A stretch of 64,000 bases of DNA from Neckera pumila (Eukaryota; Streptophyta; Bryopsida; Hypnales; Neckeraceae), in contig OZ018409.1 of NCBI GenBank assembly GCA_963969595.1, forward strand, positions 498,501-562,500, read 5' to 3'. The notes under the pieces are model-generated. The model did no database searches and was not told the origin of the DNA. It was given only the letters and a program-made list of their open reading frames with translations. Below are positions 22,592 to 33,261 of the stretch, piece by piece. The first letter of the stretch is position 1. Every line of letters starts with the position of its first letter. The position numbers and the translations under genes were made by a program.

Positions 22592-24739
22592 ATGGCCGCA
22601 AGTCACAACGGAGGAGCGACCATCTCGCTGCGTTATGTAACGCCGCAATTACCTAAGGATGAAAAGGAGATGGCGGAGCTGAAGGAGGACTTGGAGCAGA
22701 TGAGATGCGTCGGTTTCCTGATCAGACCGTGGGATTTCTGGAGTGAAGCAATTGTGGCGGAGTTGAGCTTGGGAGCACCGACTCAGGCCACGACCACAAT
22801 CCACGCGAAGCCCAAGAGGTGGACGGCAGAGATGTGGAGGAAGGTGTATATGTTCGACCGAGAGGGTGAAGGCAGTGCATTCCGGAAGGACCAATTCACG
22901 GTGGGTAAGTTTCATACCTCCATTAGCAAGAAGGATGGATTCGCAGTTACGGATTGCGTCAATGAGAGAGCGAGACGTCTGTTGCAATACGTCTTGGCCA
23001 TTCTTAACCTGGAAAGGCCAAGCCGGGTCTCCCTGACGCTAGCCAACATAATCTTTGGCGCGCTATCAGGAGACCGGAAAGTAGATTGGGGTTTGGTCAT
23101 TCAAGACCAAGTGGTGAAAATGGTCAACAATGTCGGTAAGGCTAAGCCTTCCGCCATTTGTCCATTCCTCTATCATCTGTATCATTCAGAGAGAGTAATG
23201 ACAAAACAGGAAGAGGAAGAATATGAAGTTGCCGCAGCACTGGTAGAGTTTGAGGTTCCTGACTTAGGTCAGGAGACCGGAAATGAGGAAGAGTCCTCAG
23301 ATGAGGGAGACGATGAGGATGAGTTTGAGAATGAGGAAGATGAGGGTAAGGCTGAAGACAAGGGTGAGGAATCGAGAGGAAAGGATCCGGTAGAACAGAC
23401 TAAGGATATTGATCCGGTCTGGGGAGAAGAGCCGTTGGATAGGATCACCCGAGATCTGAGTGATTTCAGGAAACGCTATGCTGTGATACAAGGTGCAATG
23501 CAGACCATCTGCCACACGGTGGGCGTTGACCACCCAGCACAAGCCTTAACTCGGGTAATCCGGTTTAACCGGGAGAAGGAGAAAAGTGAGAGTAAGGAGG
23601 AGTTGGTGAAGCTGTCCGGCCAAGTGGCCGCTCTTAAACAAGAATTGCGCCAGAAAACGGAAGAGATGGAGAGGGAAAGGACGGTCTCCAAGCAGACGAA
23701 GGACACCCTTTCCCGAATCCGGGAGTTCATCACCCATCCGGGCGAAGTGGTCAACAAGGCCAACTTGTTTGACCAACAAGTGATGACGGAGGGAAGACAG
23801 CTGCACCAGAAGCTCCTACTGGCGATGATCACTTACCATAAGAAGATGGAATCGATGCTGGAGCAGCTGCGAGAAGTGATGCATGAGGTGAATCCTCACA
23901 GTGTGTCTGCGCCAAGACCGGAACCAGAACAAGAGCCAGTTTAGCAGTCAGCGACAACAGATATGGGTAAAGGTGAGGCTTCTCACAAAAAACCAACCTT
24001 GCCTGTACCTGAGGAGCACCAGGAAACCAAGATGAGTCAGGAGCAGCAAACAGAGGTGGAGGGCACCAAAGTACCCGACCCAAGTCCGGAGGATGATGAT
24101 TTGGAGATTACGAAGGTGATGGGACCTGATCCAGCCAAGGCACAGGGACCGGAACCGGCAACCGGACCAGGAGGGTCTACTCCAGAGGAGAGAATCAAGA
24201 CGAAGAATATTAGCAATCTCTCACCCTCCAAGTCTTCTCCCAAGACTCCGGGGAAGAAGGTGCAGTTCGGTGAGGCGGAGAAGATGATGGCCCTGATGCA
24301 GTCCGTGGTGAAGATGGAGGCTGGAGCCGGTCACGGGACTTCATCCGGTTCACCCAGTATTGGTCTGGACAGGAAACCGGTTGGAGGAGAGGCAACCCCT
24401 CAGAGCAAGGTGGCAAGACCTGCTCTAGCCCCGCAGAAGAGAAAGGTTCCTGAGCCGCCATCGGCTAAGAAGAAAATCCCTAAGGCTCAGGAAGAAGAAG
24501 AAGACGAAGAGGATTCCGATGATGACAAAGAGGAATCTGAGTCCGATCAGGATTCTGAACCGTATTTAGATCCCGATCAGGCCTTGGCGGAGACCTGAGC
24601 AACGAAGGCGAAGGCGGCCAGAGCGAAGGCCAAAATCCGGTCTAAGCAGGTAGTGAAGCAGCAGACTAGAAAGAAACCCTTGACTCGGAAGGGACCAGCA
24701 AAGGCGGGGTTCTCTCCAGTTAAAAAGACTAGAAAGTAG
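22592..24739 (+). pseudogene. Gag-like plant transposon protein with two in-frame stops
   Basis: One register runs 715 codons from ATG 22592 to TAG 24737, broken by TAG at 23942-23944 and TGA at 24596-24598 with no frameshift. Residues 1-215 are a compact domain (FLIRPWDFW, VNERARRLLQYVLAILNLER, DWGLVIQDQVVKMV, AICPFLYHLYHSERVMTK). Its layout is reminiscent of the 'putative plant transposon protein' domain found in gag-type proteins; this is inference. Residues 230-265 are highly acidic. Residues 330-385 form a coiled coil (SGQVAALKQELRQKTEEMER). After the TAG comes a Pro/Glu/Lys-rich linker, a second acidic run (EEEEDEEDSDDDKEESESD), and after the TGA a very basic tail (AKAARAKAKIRS, PLTRKGPAKAGFS). 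The basic tail in the same frame argues that both stops are recent. No protease, RT or integrase follows. It is not a host gene by appearance. Confidence 0.55.
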
Positions 24740-25359
24740 GAGAAGGTTCTGACATTGGTTGTAGGGCTGCATGCCTAGATTTTGACAAGTAGTTGTACAG
24801 GAATATTTTTAGTGTAAAAGGAGTTAGGACTCAAGTTGAGTCCGGATTTTTAGGATCTAAGATGCACAATTTGTGGAAGCTTTTTGATTGTAGCTTAGGT
24901 TGCCTAAAATTGACAGGAAGTTAGGAATGAAATGTGTCATTCCTTTTGCTGTTTTTGGCCTTAGGCGCTTTTTGAGTTTGAAGTGTAGTTTAGTATTTAA
25001 AGGCGGATTTTAGGTTTAATCCGGGTAGCATTTTCATACTTTGTATTCCCAGTTTTCTGCAAATGCCATTGAAGTTCCTTTCAATTCACAAAACTGTGAG
25101 CTGTACCTTTTAGCACTTGTCCGTGTTATTGTGAGAGCAGTGAGATCGTACAGAGTTGGGTAAGGAGGAAGTGATACCCGGATACAAGAAGTATCCGGTC
25201 CTTGGAGAAACTGTGTGTTAAACAGGATACTACAGGATTTCCTTGCGAGGATTAGAACTTGCTTTTGTCAAGAAGCTGCTTTTGTCAAGAAGTATTATAG
25301 CTCTCCTGTGTTTTCTTGACGCCCCTTCTCTACCTAGGCCGTGGATTGTCTTGTGGTCT
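24740..25359 (+). other. 3' region of gag-like element
   Basis: No coding sequence. Contains an imperfect direct repeat of GCTTTTGTCAAGAAG (25261-25293). Could be the 3' UTR or LTR of the gag-like element. Confidence 0.3.
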
Positions 25360-25397
25360 GTCGTTGTAGTATAGTGGTAAGTATTCCCGCCTGTCAC
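25360..25397 (+). tRNA. 5' half of tRNA-Asp(GTC), 38 nt, no 3' half
   Basis: The 38 bases match the start of plant tRNA-Asp: acceptor GTCGTTG, A-box TAGTATAGTGG, anticodon stem CCCGC and loop CTGTCAC with anticodon GTC. Similarity stops exactly at the end of the anticodon loop (position 38); the expected GCGGG and T-arm are absent. Downstream, ACAACGA at 25449-25455 could pair with TCGTTGT at 25361-25367, and GTTTTGATCCC near 25494 loosely resembles a B-box. Not a functional tRNA; more like a captured tRNA half or SINE head. Confidence 0.7.
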
Positions 25398-26408
25398 TTT
25401 AGGGTCCATTAAGGCCTTAGAGAAGAATTTTGTGCTTTCTGTGCTACGACAACGATGCTTTGAACGCTATAATGTTTTGATCCCTACTGTCAACCCTGCT
25501 TAGCACACTTAGCACACTGTCAACCCTATTGTCAACCCTGTCTTAGCACACTTCCAGACCCACCCCTCTCAAAATTCCTACGGTTACCTTCTGTGGATGC
25601 TAGTATTGCATTTGGAAGAAGTTGTGATCCCTGCTTGTGTCCAAAGAAGCTATATTTTGGCCATTTTCTACAGGGCGCTCATGGGCTAAGTATATGGTTT
25701 GGGGATTCTACCAAAAGAAATTTTTCTGTACAAAGTTAGTTTTCAGTGGACGTGTTAGGTTATTTCTGTGAGTCTCGGATTGTGGGCTTGATGTTGTTTG
25801 TATGTTTGTTCTTGCAGCATCGGCCCTTATATTTGGTTGTGTTTACAAGCAACAACAAAGGACTGTTTGGAGCATAGACTTCCTCATACCAAGTAAACCT
25901 CTCCTCCAAGCATGTCCTGTGTCCTAGCACTAGCCTCCCACTTTCTTTGTTCCTTCGCTTTTAGTCCTTCACTTGTTTTTGCTATACGAGCCAATTTTTT
26001 TTAAGGATGCAGGCATGCAGCTGTGGATATCATTGTTGGTAGCTGGCCTTGGCAATCCTAAGGCAAGGATAGACTGCAATCCAGAGCCAGTTGATAACCC
26101 CATACCGGTTGAAAAATGTGTTCATGTGCTCCAAAAGGAAGAGAGAAAGTTACCCCTAAGGGAGGTCTGGTCTGTGCCACTTCCGATCCAGCAGCATTGA
26201 AACCAGGTGAGAAGAATTGATGCCCATAAATCCCTTGCAACAGTGCAAACAGTAAGTTAGATACATCATTTCTTGCCTTCTGAGAACTTGTTCTTGGCAT
26301 CTCTTTCTGGTACTTTAGGGTCTAGGTTGCCTCTCAGGTTTTTGTACTACTCATCTAGTTTTTAATTTTTGTTTGATTCTAATTATGTCAATTTCTTGAT
26401 TTTGCTAG
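25398..26408. other. Spacer with gene-like fragments
   Basis: Contains small repeats of CTGTCAACCCT and TTAGCACACTT (25486-25553). A segment near 26146-26206 reads KVTPKGGLVCATSDPAALKP followed by GTGAG, which looks like an exon ending at a donor, but no family is recognised. Confidence 0.3.
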
Positions 26409-26652
26409 GAGTTGAAGAAAGAGGAGAAAGAGCTTACAGCCAAGGAAGCTGAGCTTAAGAAGAAAGAGGAGGTATTTGATTAACTCTATAATATCTGATA
26501 GGGATGCAATTTACTTTGTACTATTGTGTCATTGTATTACTTTGTACTATTGGTTGAATCTAATTCTGTCAACTTTTTGGTTTTGCCAAGAGTTGAAGAG
26601 AGAGGAGAAAGAGCTTAAGGCCAAGGAAGCTAAATTTAAGAAGAAAAAGAAG
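26409..26652 (+). pseudogene. Duplicated SCAMP-like coiled-coil exon (two copies, 181 bp apart)
   Basis: Exon-like copy 1 (26409-26471, after TAG acceptor, before GTATTT donor) encodes ELKKEEKELTAKEAELKKKE. Copy 2 (26590-26652) encodes ELKREEKELKAKEAKFKKKK, and its acceptor AG has become AA. This closely resembles the N-terminal coiled coil of secretory carrier membrane proteins (KKKEKELQAKEAEL-type). The following NWPPFFP-type segment and the four membrane helices were not found downstream, so this is a fragment or captured exon. The whole unit including intron ends (TTTGATAGGGATGCAAT, TTTGTACTATTGT) is duplicated in tandem. Confidence 0.45.
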
Positions 26653-26659
26653 GTATTTG

Positions 26660-28330
26660 GTCAACTCTATAATATTTGATAGGGATGCAATGTACTTTGT
26701 ACTATTGTACTTTCTAAGTCTATGGATTGGTATACATCTAATTCAGAAATAAAATATTCTAGTATCTTTAGGATGATACGGTCGGAATTAAAGTGCTTGC
26801 GGTAGGCTGGCTATGAAGCTTCCGCTTCGGGACCTTTCCCACTTTTAGTTACAAGTTTTGCAATTAAGAATCTGGCACAGAATCACTAGGGATGGGGAGA
26901 ACAGCAGACGTCGTCCGGGTCTTGTCAATTGCCAATTCTGGAATTTGAAAGGGAATGGAGTGTGTTGGTGGTTTGGTTGGTGGCAAGTGGCGGTCTTCTG
27001 ATGTGGCTGGGTCCACTGCCATTCTGGTGGCCTCTTCACTCCGCCCTTTTTCCACCTCAGCGTCTGGGTCTTCCTGGTGCCTTCTTGCTTCCACGTCAGC
27101 TTGCATCAGCCATTTGTTCTGTGCTGGGCTCAAGTCTCCCTGAGGTGTTTGTCCCCCCAAAACTTCAAGAAGAAAATACGGAGTATTTGTTTTTTTGGGT
27201 TCTTTTTCAGATCTTTTGTAGAGGCTGTGGCCATCCTATTTGGGTCACAATTCGATTTGTAGCACAAGTCTAAGACGTTAGCATGTCAACATGGAAATGC
27301 AAGTCTACAAGTCTTTTGTATACACTTTATATATTGCAAAGAAATGGCTAGAGATGATTGTTTGCACAGGTAGAATTTTCACTCATTATTCAAATTGGTG
27401 TGTTGATTTATAGGACCTAAAACCTAGAGATAGGCAACAGCTAGAAGTTGGTATTATTTTATTTATATTGCTTGAAGTTATTGTTCACAATGATAAAGCC
27501 AATTTGCTCTCTGAAATTGGAAATGACATTTTTCTCTTTTCAGGTGGGTTGCATCTACGATCTGGGATTGTAAGGAGGATGGGCAAAGCTTCACGGTAAC
27601 TGCTTTCATGACGTTTGTGCCGCCTATGACAAAGAGTAAGACATCTGATTTCAAATTCATCCAATAGGGCTGGATTGATTCCGATTGCTTCTACTTCTAC
27701 ATTTTGAGAGCATTGATTATTTCATGAATTGCTTATGGTTATTGTGCAAGAGGTGGTTTACTGTAATGTAAATTATTTTAGCTTGATTGCTTATATTGTA
27801 ATGCAGTTGGTCATTTGGTTTGATCAGGAGCAGATTTTTTGGTGAAGTGAATGTTAGGTGAAGTTGGGTGAATGTTAGGTGAATGCTCCCCCGGGTGCTT
27901 CCATTCGATTGTGCAAGTTAGCTAGACTTGCTTCCTGCTATTATCTTCTATTTTGAATCATGTGTTAGGTGTTAGTGTAGGTTTAATTAAAGTCCTACTT
28001 TCATGTAAATCTATTGTGTGTAAACCCATGATGTGCCCTTGTATAGAACACAAATAAGGAAGGAAGCTTCTTGACAGCATTGTAATTTGGGGTGTGTGCT
28101 CTACTATAAGAACATCATTAACTTGCAAGTTTGAGATTCATTTGGAGTTTAGTTTTAACTTAATGACATCAGAGACTCTCTTGGGAAGACCATTTGCTCC
28201 CTGTGCTATTTGTGGCTCCCATTTTATTTTGTGAATGACTGGAGTACTTTGTGACCTATTTCAGGTCTAATGCTATGAAAGACCAGTTGTGTTGTCGGGA
28301 GACCTAACATTGATGTTTCTTGTTTGTCAG
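26660..28330. other. Intron-like or spacer sequence
   Basis: A GC-richer block (26790-27180) is open on both strands without recognisable motif. A possible exon at 27541-27640 reads WVASTIWDCKEDGQSFTVTA. No product can be assigned. Confidence 0.28.
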
Positions 28331-29239
28331 GATACAGTGCTTCCTGCTGAGTTGAGGGTTGCAAAAAATCACACCAAAAAGATTGACTTGGTTTTGTGTC
28401 CAAGTATAAGGTATTTGTTACTTACATTTTCCTTTACTCTCTTTTTGTGGACTTTCTCTTTGTGAAGACAAATCACTTGCTCAATGTCTTTGAACCTTTT
28501 TGTTTTTGATCTTTCTCTCTGATATTTCCAATCATGATCATGAATTTGATTGGGATTGTTTACAGCCGATATTCCTTTTCCATTAACTTGTTGATTTCTA
28601 CTATATCATTTCTTAATAGCTTGGGGTAGTATTGCAACAAACATATTTCTTCTATTGGTGCAATGATTTGTTTAACATGATTGAAATGAAATGGTTGGAT
28701 GGTGTCTTGCTCAGATATTCAGGCTGTAAATGTTGTCATCAATTTTGACTTCCAAAGAATTTTGAGACATATTTTCACATAGTAAGTTCCCTCAATATAT
28801 TTTTGTGCTTCAGTTGTAGTATGAATATGCTTTGAGATTTTGGTTGATGCTTCTTTGAGCTATGGGTGAACTAGAATAGCACAATGAATTACTTATCATC
28901 ACTATCTAGCTATAGAATCACCTTTTGAGCAGCAGGATTAAAAAATTATCTACTCAAATTATCACTGTAAAGTGGTAAAAGCCAAATTAATTTTGTACAG
29001 TTGTAAACATCTCTGTTTGCACATTCCACAAGCTTTGCAATGGCAATGTTATTTGCAAGTAAATCATATAAATGAGCATGACATTTGTGATAGATTAGCA
29101 TTTCGCATCAGTGTCTAACATGGTCTTTATACTCTTTTTTTTTGCAACCTGCAGGGTTGAGAATCTTGTAGATCAAGGGCACTTCAACCTTAGGACCCAA
29201 CTATCTCTACTGATTTGTAGCTCCAATTTTGTAAGAATT
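28331..29239 (+). pseudogene. Two exon-like fragments, unrecognised
   Basis: 28331-28411 (after CAG) reads DTVLPAELRVAKNHTKKIDL then VLCPSI before GGTATT. 29156-29238 (after GCAG) reads VENLVDQGHFNLRTQLS. The two could splice in frame. No family recognised; they lie upstream of the frame at 29369 in the same orientation and could belong to the same broken gene. Confidence 0.3.
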
Positions 29240-29352
29240 TAATACACCTCCTAGCAAATTATTTTGGATATCATCTTATTTTCTGATTTTGTTATTTTCT
29301 ATTTATATGAATGGATTTGGCTATACTAAGTGTTTGTAAATGTTGGTGGTTA

Positions 29353-29932
29353 GGATTCAGCGTGCATTATGTCATTCAAGGTTAAACTATTCTCCTTGGA
29401 GCATGAATGGAGCATTCCAGAGAAGATTGGCCTAATCAATGCAAAGGAAGGCGAGTCCTATGCCAACCTTCGGATCAGGTTAGAAGATGCTGATGTGGTA
29501 GATTGGTCATTTTTATTTTGGGATGTGGAAGACAAAGTGAGGATTAACGTGAGGCTTGAGAAGCTGAACACCATCTTGCCGGAGATGTATGTCATTCCTG
29601 TGGAGTCTGAGACTATTGATGCTTCTAAGCGTCCTTGTGCTGGAGAGGAGTCTTTTATCTTTGAATCAGCTCCATTGGAGGCCACAGAAGTTGATGTTGG
29701 TGTTGCTTGCCAAGATGCTATTGTTGAGGGTATTCCATTAAATCCAGCAGCCTGCTCTAGGGTCAATTCTTCAGAATCTAGATCATTGCTAAAATCACTT
29801 TTAATTCCAAAAGAAGTTCTAGAATTCTATTTCAAAAGGGAAGAGAAATTGAGGATTGAACTTAAGGCAATTTCCCTTGAAGACCATAGTTGGTCATTGA
29901 AGTCTTGGGAACTCCTTTTAGATTTGCACTAG
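29353..29932 (+). CDS. Hypothetical exon or ORF, 3' end altered by a repeat junction
   Basis: Open from a TTAG acceptor at 29353 (first ATG 29369) for about 190 codons: KVKLFSLEHEWSIPEKIGLI, LRIRLEDADVVDWSFLFW, LEKLNTILPEMYVIPVESET, LLKSLLIPKEVLEFYFKREE. Composition and codon use look genuinely coding. The last codons (LLLDLH, TAG) coincide with the start of the inverted repeat arm at about 29920, so the native C-terminus appears replaced by transposon sequence. Not recognised as any family. Confidence 0.4.
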
Positions 29933-30396
29933 TATTGTAAATGCTTGTGGCGATTATTGTTCCAAAAAAATCCCATTGGTACTAGAAGCTAGACTATATC
30001 CCCTTCAAAAGAGACAAACTTGCACACATGTCTTGAAAATCTAAAGGCCCTTTAAGTGAAAAAATTGAATTGGAATTACGGTCCATACTAGCATACTGTT
30101 GGCTCACTAACAACCTATAGATGAACTACCATGGAATCTAGGCCACACCACCAGTAAGTGGGAAAATAATACACTTGTGGACTCCCTATATATTCTATGG
30201 TATGTTGAAAGACATCTAGTTAGTATATTATGTAGCTTGGCATATGAAGGTACACAATTGAGTTGAGCATATCTTTGAATATCTTTCTTCTATGGTTGAA
30301 TGATGAGTTACACTTGCACATCATTTATGTCCTTACAATTCTACATGGCAAAAGAGCAAAGTTTTTTGCTTGAGTAGAATATGGTTGAGATAACTA

Positions 30397-31434
30397 CTAA
30401 CCCCTAAAGCCTTGAACATGCTTTTCTGAGAACATAGCATTTTTGAGCAGCTTACTACGAGCGGAGTTTTAATTTTTTCTTTGAAATTTTCATACAACAT
30501 TTTCTAGAGGAGTAGTTTTAAGGCCCAACAATTTTCATAACTTTTCACTGCATAGTTAAATAATTATTGTATGATATGTGATTTTCAATACTCGGTGGGC
30601 AACTCAAAAAATTCTTAAAAAATCACTTTTAAGAAAAATAAAAATTTGAAATTGGTTCTCTAGATTTATATGTACATGGAAAGCTTTGAATCATTCAATT
30701 TTTATTTATGAGATGAAAATTATGAGGGGCTCTTGTTTGTGAACAGTTATGGATTTCCTACTCTAAAATAAACTTTGAAATCCTTTATTTAACTCAATTT
30801 TCAATATTTTTGAAAAAAAAATAAAAACATTGGGTGTGGATAGGCTATTAAAACATTATAACTATTGGGATTGGCATTTTTCAATTCTATAATTAAATTC
30901 TTAACAATTTAGTGTTTTAAATCATTCTCTACTTCTTTCTACTTACTTTTTTTTTCCTATATGTTGTACAATTCCAGATGATCTGAAAATTTTCAAGCAT
31001 ATAGCCAACTTGACTTCAAAATGATCCCAAAGAGTAACCACCATTTTGGACATTCTTTCATACAAGTATGACCTTGTAGAGCAGCTGCCTTGTTTTTTGC
31101 TCGGACAAGAAAAGGATTTTTCTCAACTCAAACATTAATATCTTGCAATCTATATGGTGGAAAATTCTGAAATTTTTCTCAATTCAAACACTTACATCTT
31201 GCAATCTACATGGCCAAAAATTTTGAAATTTATAATTCAAACACTTATATCTTGCAATCTACATGGCGAAAAATTCTGAAATTTTTTCCACATAATCTCA
31301 AACCAACGCTCTACAAAATTTTATGGTTATATGTGTCTGAAATTGTTTTTTTCCTAAACTTTGGTACTTGTATTAGAAATGGCAGTTTTGGAGCGTTTTT
31401 GGTGAAAACATAGTCAAAAACCTTTAGGGGTTAA
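30397..31434. mobile_element. TTAA family A, nested copy 4
   Basis: Left end CTAACCCCTAAAGCC (TTAA decayed to CTAA), right end CCTTTAGGGGTTAA; 1,038 bp. It is the counterpart of 6301-7310 at the same position in the copia-like element, with the same repeated ATCTTGCAATCTACATGG motifs. Confidence 0.55.
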
Positions 31435-31589
31435 AATTGAAGAAAAATACAATCAAATTGTTTTATAATATGTAAAATCCATTGTTTTTACTCTTTCCTT
31501 CAACTCTCAAGGTATATGACTGCATGTATTATTGAATCATTGCATGTTTAGCACTCTATTTGGCAATGGTAGCTAATCCTTTTTTTAGA

Positions 31590-32620
31590 CTTAAAATCAT
31601 GGATATATTTGGTGGTGAAAAATTCCTTGCTTGGAAGCTTAGAATGTCTTCTAGTATCTTCTAAAACTATTAAGACATTAGAAATTGGTGACTGGTGAAT
31701 ATCTAAAACCAAGTTGGTGGGACTCTAATCAGTGAATGCACCAAGAAAAATCCCAAATGGAATGAGTGGGGAAGTTGTAGTCAATGATGACAAAGCAATG
31801 GTGGTACCAACGATGTTGTCATAGCAATATGTGTGAAACGTGATTTCAATGATTTTTTTGCAGCTATTTTTTATCTCAAAGATGAACCACTTCAATACAT
31901 ACTAGCAAATTGTAAAACTTCTAGAGAACATATATAGGAGTTAAATTTCATTTCTTGGTGATCAAAACATAGAGGATTTTACATTAGATGATATTTGGGG
32001 GTCGCGGAGGGCCGTTTCAGGCCTGTTCCCTCATCTGCCCAGATCTAATGAATGCTGGTACGGGTGTGTCAGAAAATTTGTTTTTCTGAAAAAAAAAAAA
32101 GGAAATTTTTTTTTTTTTTACCAAAATATCATTTTAAGCAAATTTTTTTTTTTTTTTTTTTTTTTTTTCCTCAAAAAGTGACGTGGCAGTTGCTCGACCA
32201 CGTTAACCAGCTGCTGCTGCTGCGTTTCCAGACTGCGGGAACGTAGCAAACAACAGGGGAACTCACAGCCTTCTAAGATCCTCAAATCTCATGTAATGTC
32301 AAGAGAAATTTGGTCCTATAAAATGAATGGAGGTGATGGATGTCACAATCAATTGCTAAATTTAAATCCTTGATTAATGGTTTATCTAGGTTGGATTTGT
32401 TCTTGAAGAAGGAAATAAGACCAATGCTTTTTTTAGTAGCCTACCCAGTTTATGGGAATTTTTCACAAATATTAATGGCAATGAATAAATATTGTCATTG
32501 CACATATGGATTGGCAAGATCTTTCAAGAAGTGCAAAAAATGAAGGATGAGAGTTGTGATAAACAACTAAAGCTTTGGTGATTAAAAAATAAAAATTCAA
32601 GAAATCATGTGGATCCAAAG
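31590..32620 (+). pseudogene. Copia-type gag remnant (UBN2-like)
   Basis: Frames in pieces: KIMDIFGGEKFLAWKLRM at 31592, DEPLQYILANCKTSREHI near 31883-31937, then after the 317-bp insertion SIAKFKSLINGLSRLDLFLK and RPMLFLVAYPVYGNFSQIL (32340-32480). The order and spacing fit UBN2-type copia gag (W-K entry, then a K/R-F-x-x-L-I helix and an L-P-x-x-Y segment). Several frameshifts and stops; non-functional. Confidence 0.55.
31982..32298. mobile_element. 317-bp TIR insertion with empty site known from the paralogous copy
   Basis: Ends CATTAGATGATATTTGGG and, inverted, CATTACATGAGATTTGAG (15 of 18 match). The paralogous left copy reads GATTTTATCAAGAG (complement near 5745), exactly the two flanks joined, so the insertion is precise and left no target duplication. 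The interior has long T tracts (T24-26 near 32145) and CTGCTGCTGCTG. No coding capacity. Spy-like PIF elements lack target duplications; other superfamilies cannot be excluded. Confidence 0.6.
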
Positions 32621-32625
32621 GAAAG

Positions 32626-33010
32626 TGCCCATTCATAGACCTACAAACATCCTTTTGGTCAAAACTCCTAAATCATTCATCTTCAAAAAGTCAACTCTAA
32701 GGGTTCCAAAAGTCAAATTGGCCATATCTTCCAAAAAAAGTCTACTCCTATGGCTTTTTATTACTCTATTGTGTTCACAACCCTTGAAAATTGGGGGGGG
32801 GGGGGTAGGTACCCTCTAATCTCTCAAATTCCTCAACCTCACAAAAATAGCAACTCTAAAAGCCACTTTTAAAACACTTACAGCGTCCAATCCTTAACTT
32901 TTTTGGAGAAACTAATACCACTATTAAATTCACAACACCCACAAATAGGGGGGTAGAACACAAAATTAGACATTCTTGCACTTGGGGGGTGCGACATTGC
33001 ACTTGGCTAG
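32626..33010 (+). repeat. Isolated unit of the satellite-type repeat found at 55.8-60.6 kb
   Basis: CATTCATAGACCTACAAACA, GGTTCCAAAAGTCAAATTGG, GGCTTTTTATTACTC, CTCTAATCTCTCAAATTCCT and GCAACTCTAAAAGCCACTTT occur in the same order as in the array near 58170-58500. A G13 run lies at about 32795-32808. Confidence 0.7.
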
Positions 33011-33261
33011 TATGGCATCTAAAATGGACAGTCTCAAATGTTGAGGGGGGGAGGGATTATTGAAAACATCATTTGTTCTTACTAGGAGAAATTGCTTGGT
33101 GAAAAGTTGTCAAACACTCTATTTTTTATAATTATTTCATGAAAACCTTTCACACTTTTCACTCCACACTACTTTGAAGACATATTACTCTGTGCTTCAC
33201 ACTCAAGTACTTCTACATACCTACAACTACAAGGTCAAAGAGCACTGCATAATATCATACT

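Larger units (their letters stand above)
29926..32625 (+). mobile_element. Decayed Ty1/copia-like element, right copy (inverted relative to left copy)
   Basis: This interval is the reverse complement of 5436-7790 plus a 317-bp insertion. It starts inside the LTR-like part (TGCACTAGTATTGTAAATGC, complement at 7766-7785), carries the nested family-A TTAA unit at the equivalent site, then the gag remnant. At its right end it switches abruptly, after GGAAAGTGCC near 32630, to the satellite-type repeat. Upstream LTR sequence present in the left copy (7796-7990) is missing here. Confidence 0.6.

Noticed and set aside
25360..25397. Functional tRNA-Asp gene
   Set aside because: The 3' half (anticodon stem complement, variable loop, T-arm, acceptor 3' strand) is absent; only a weak complementary 7-mer is found downstream.
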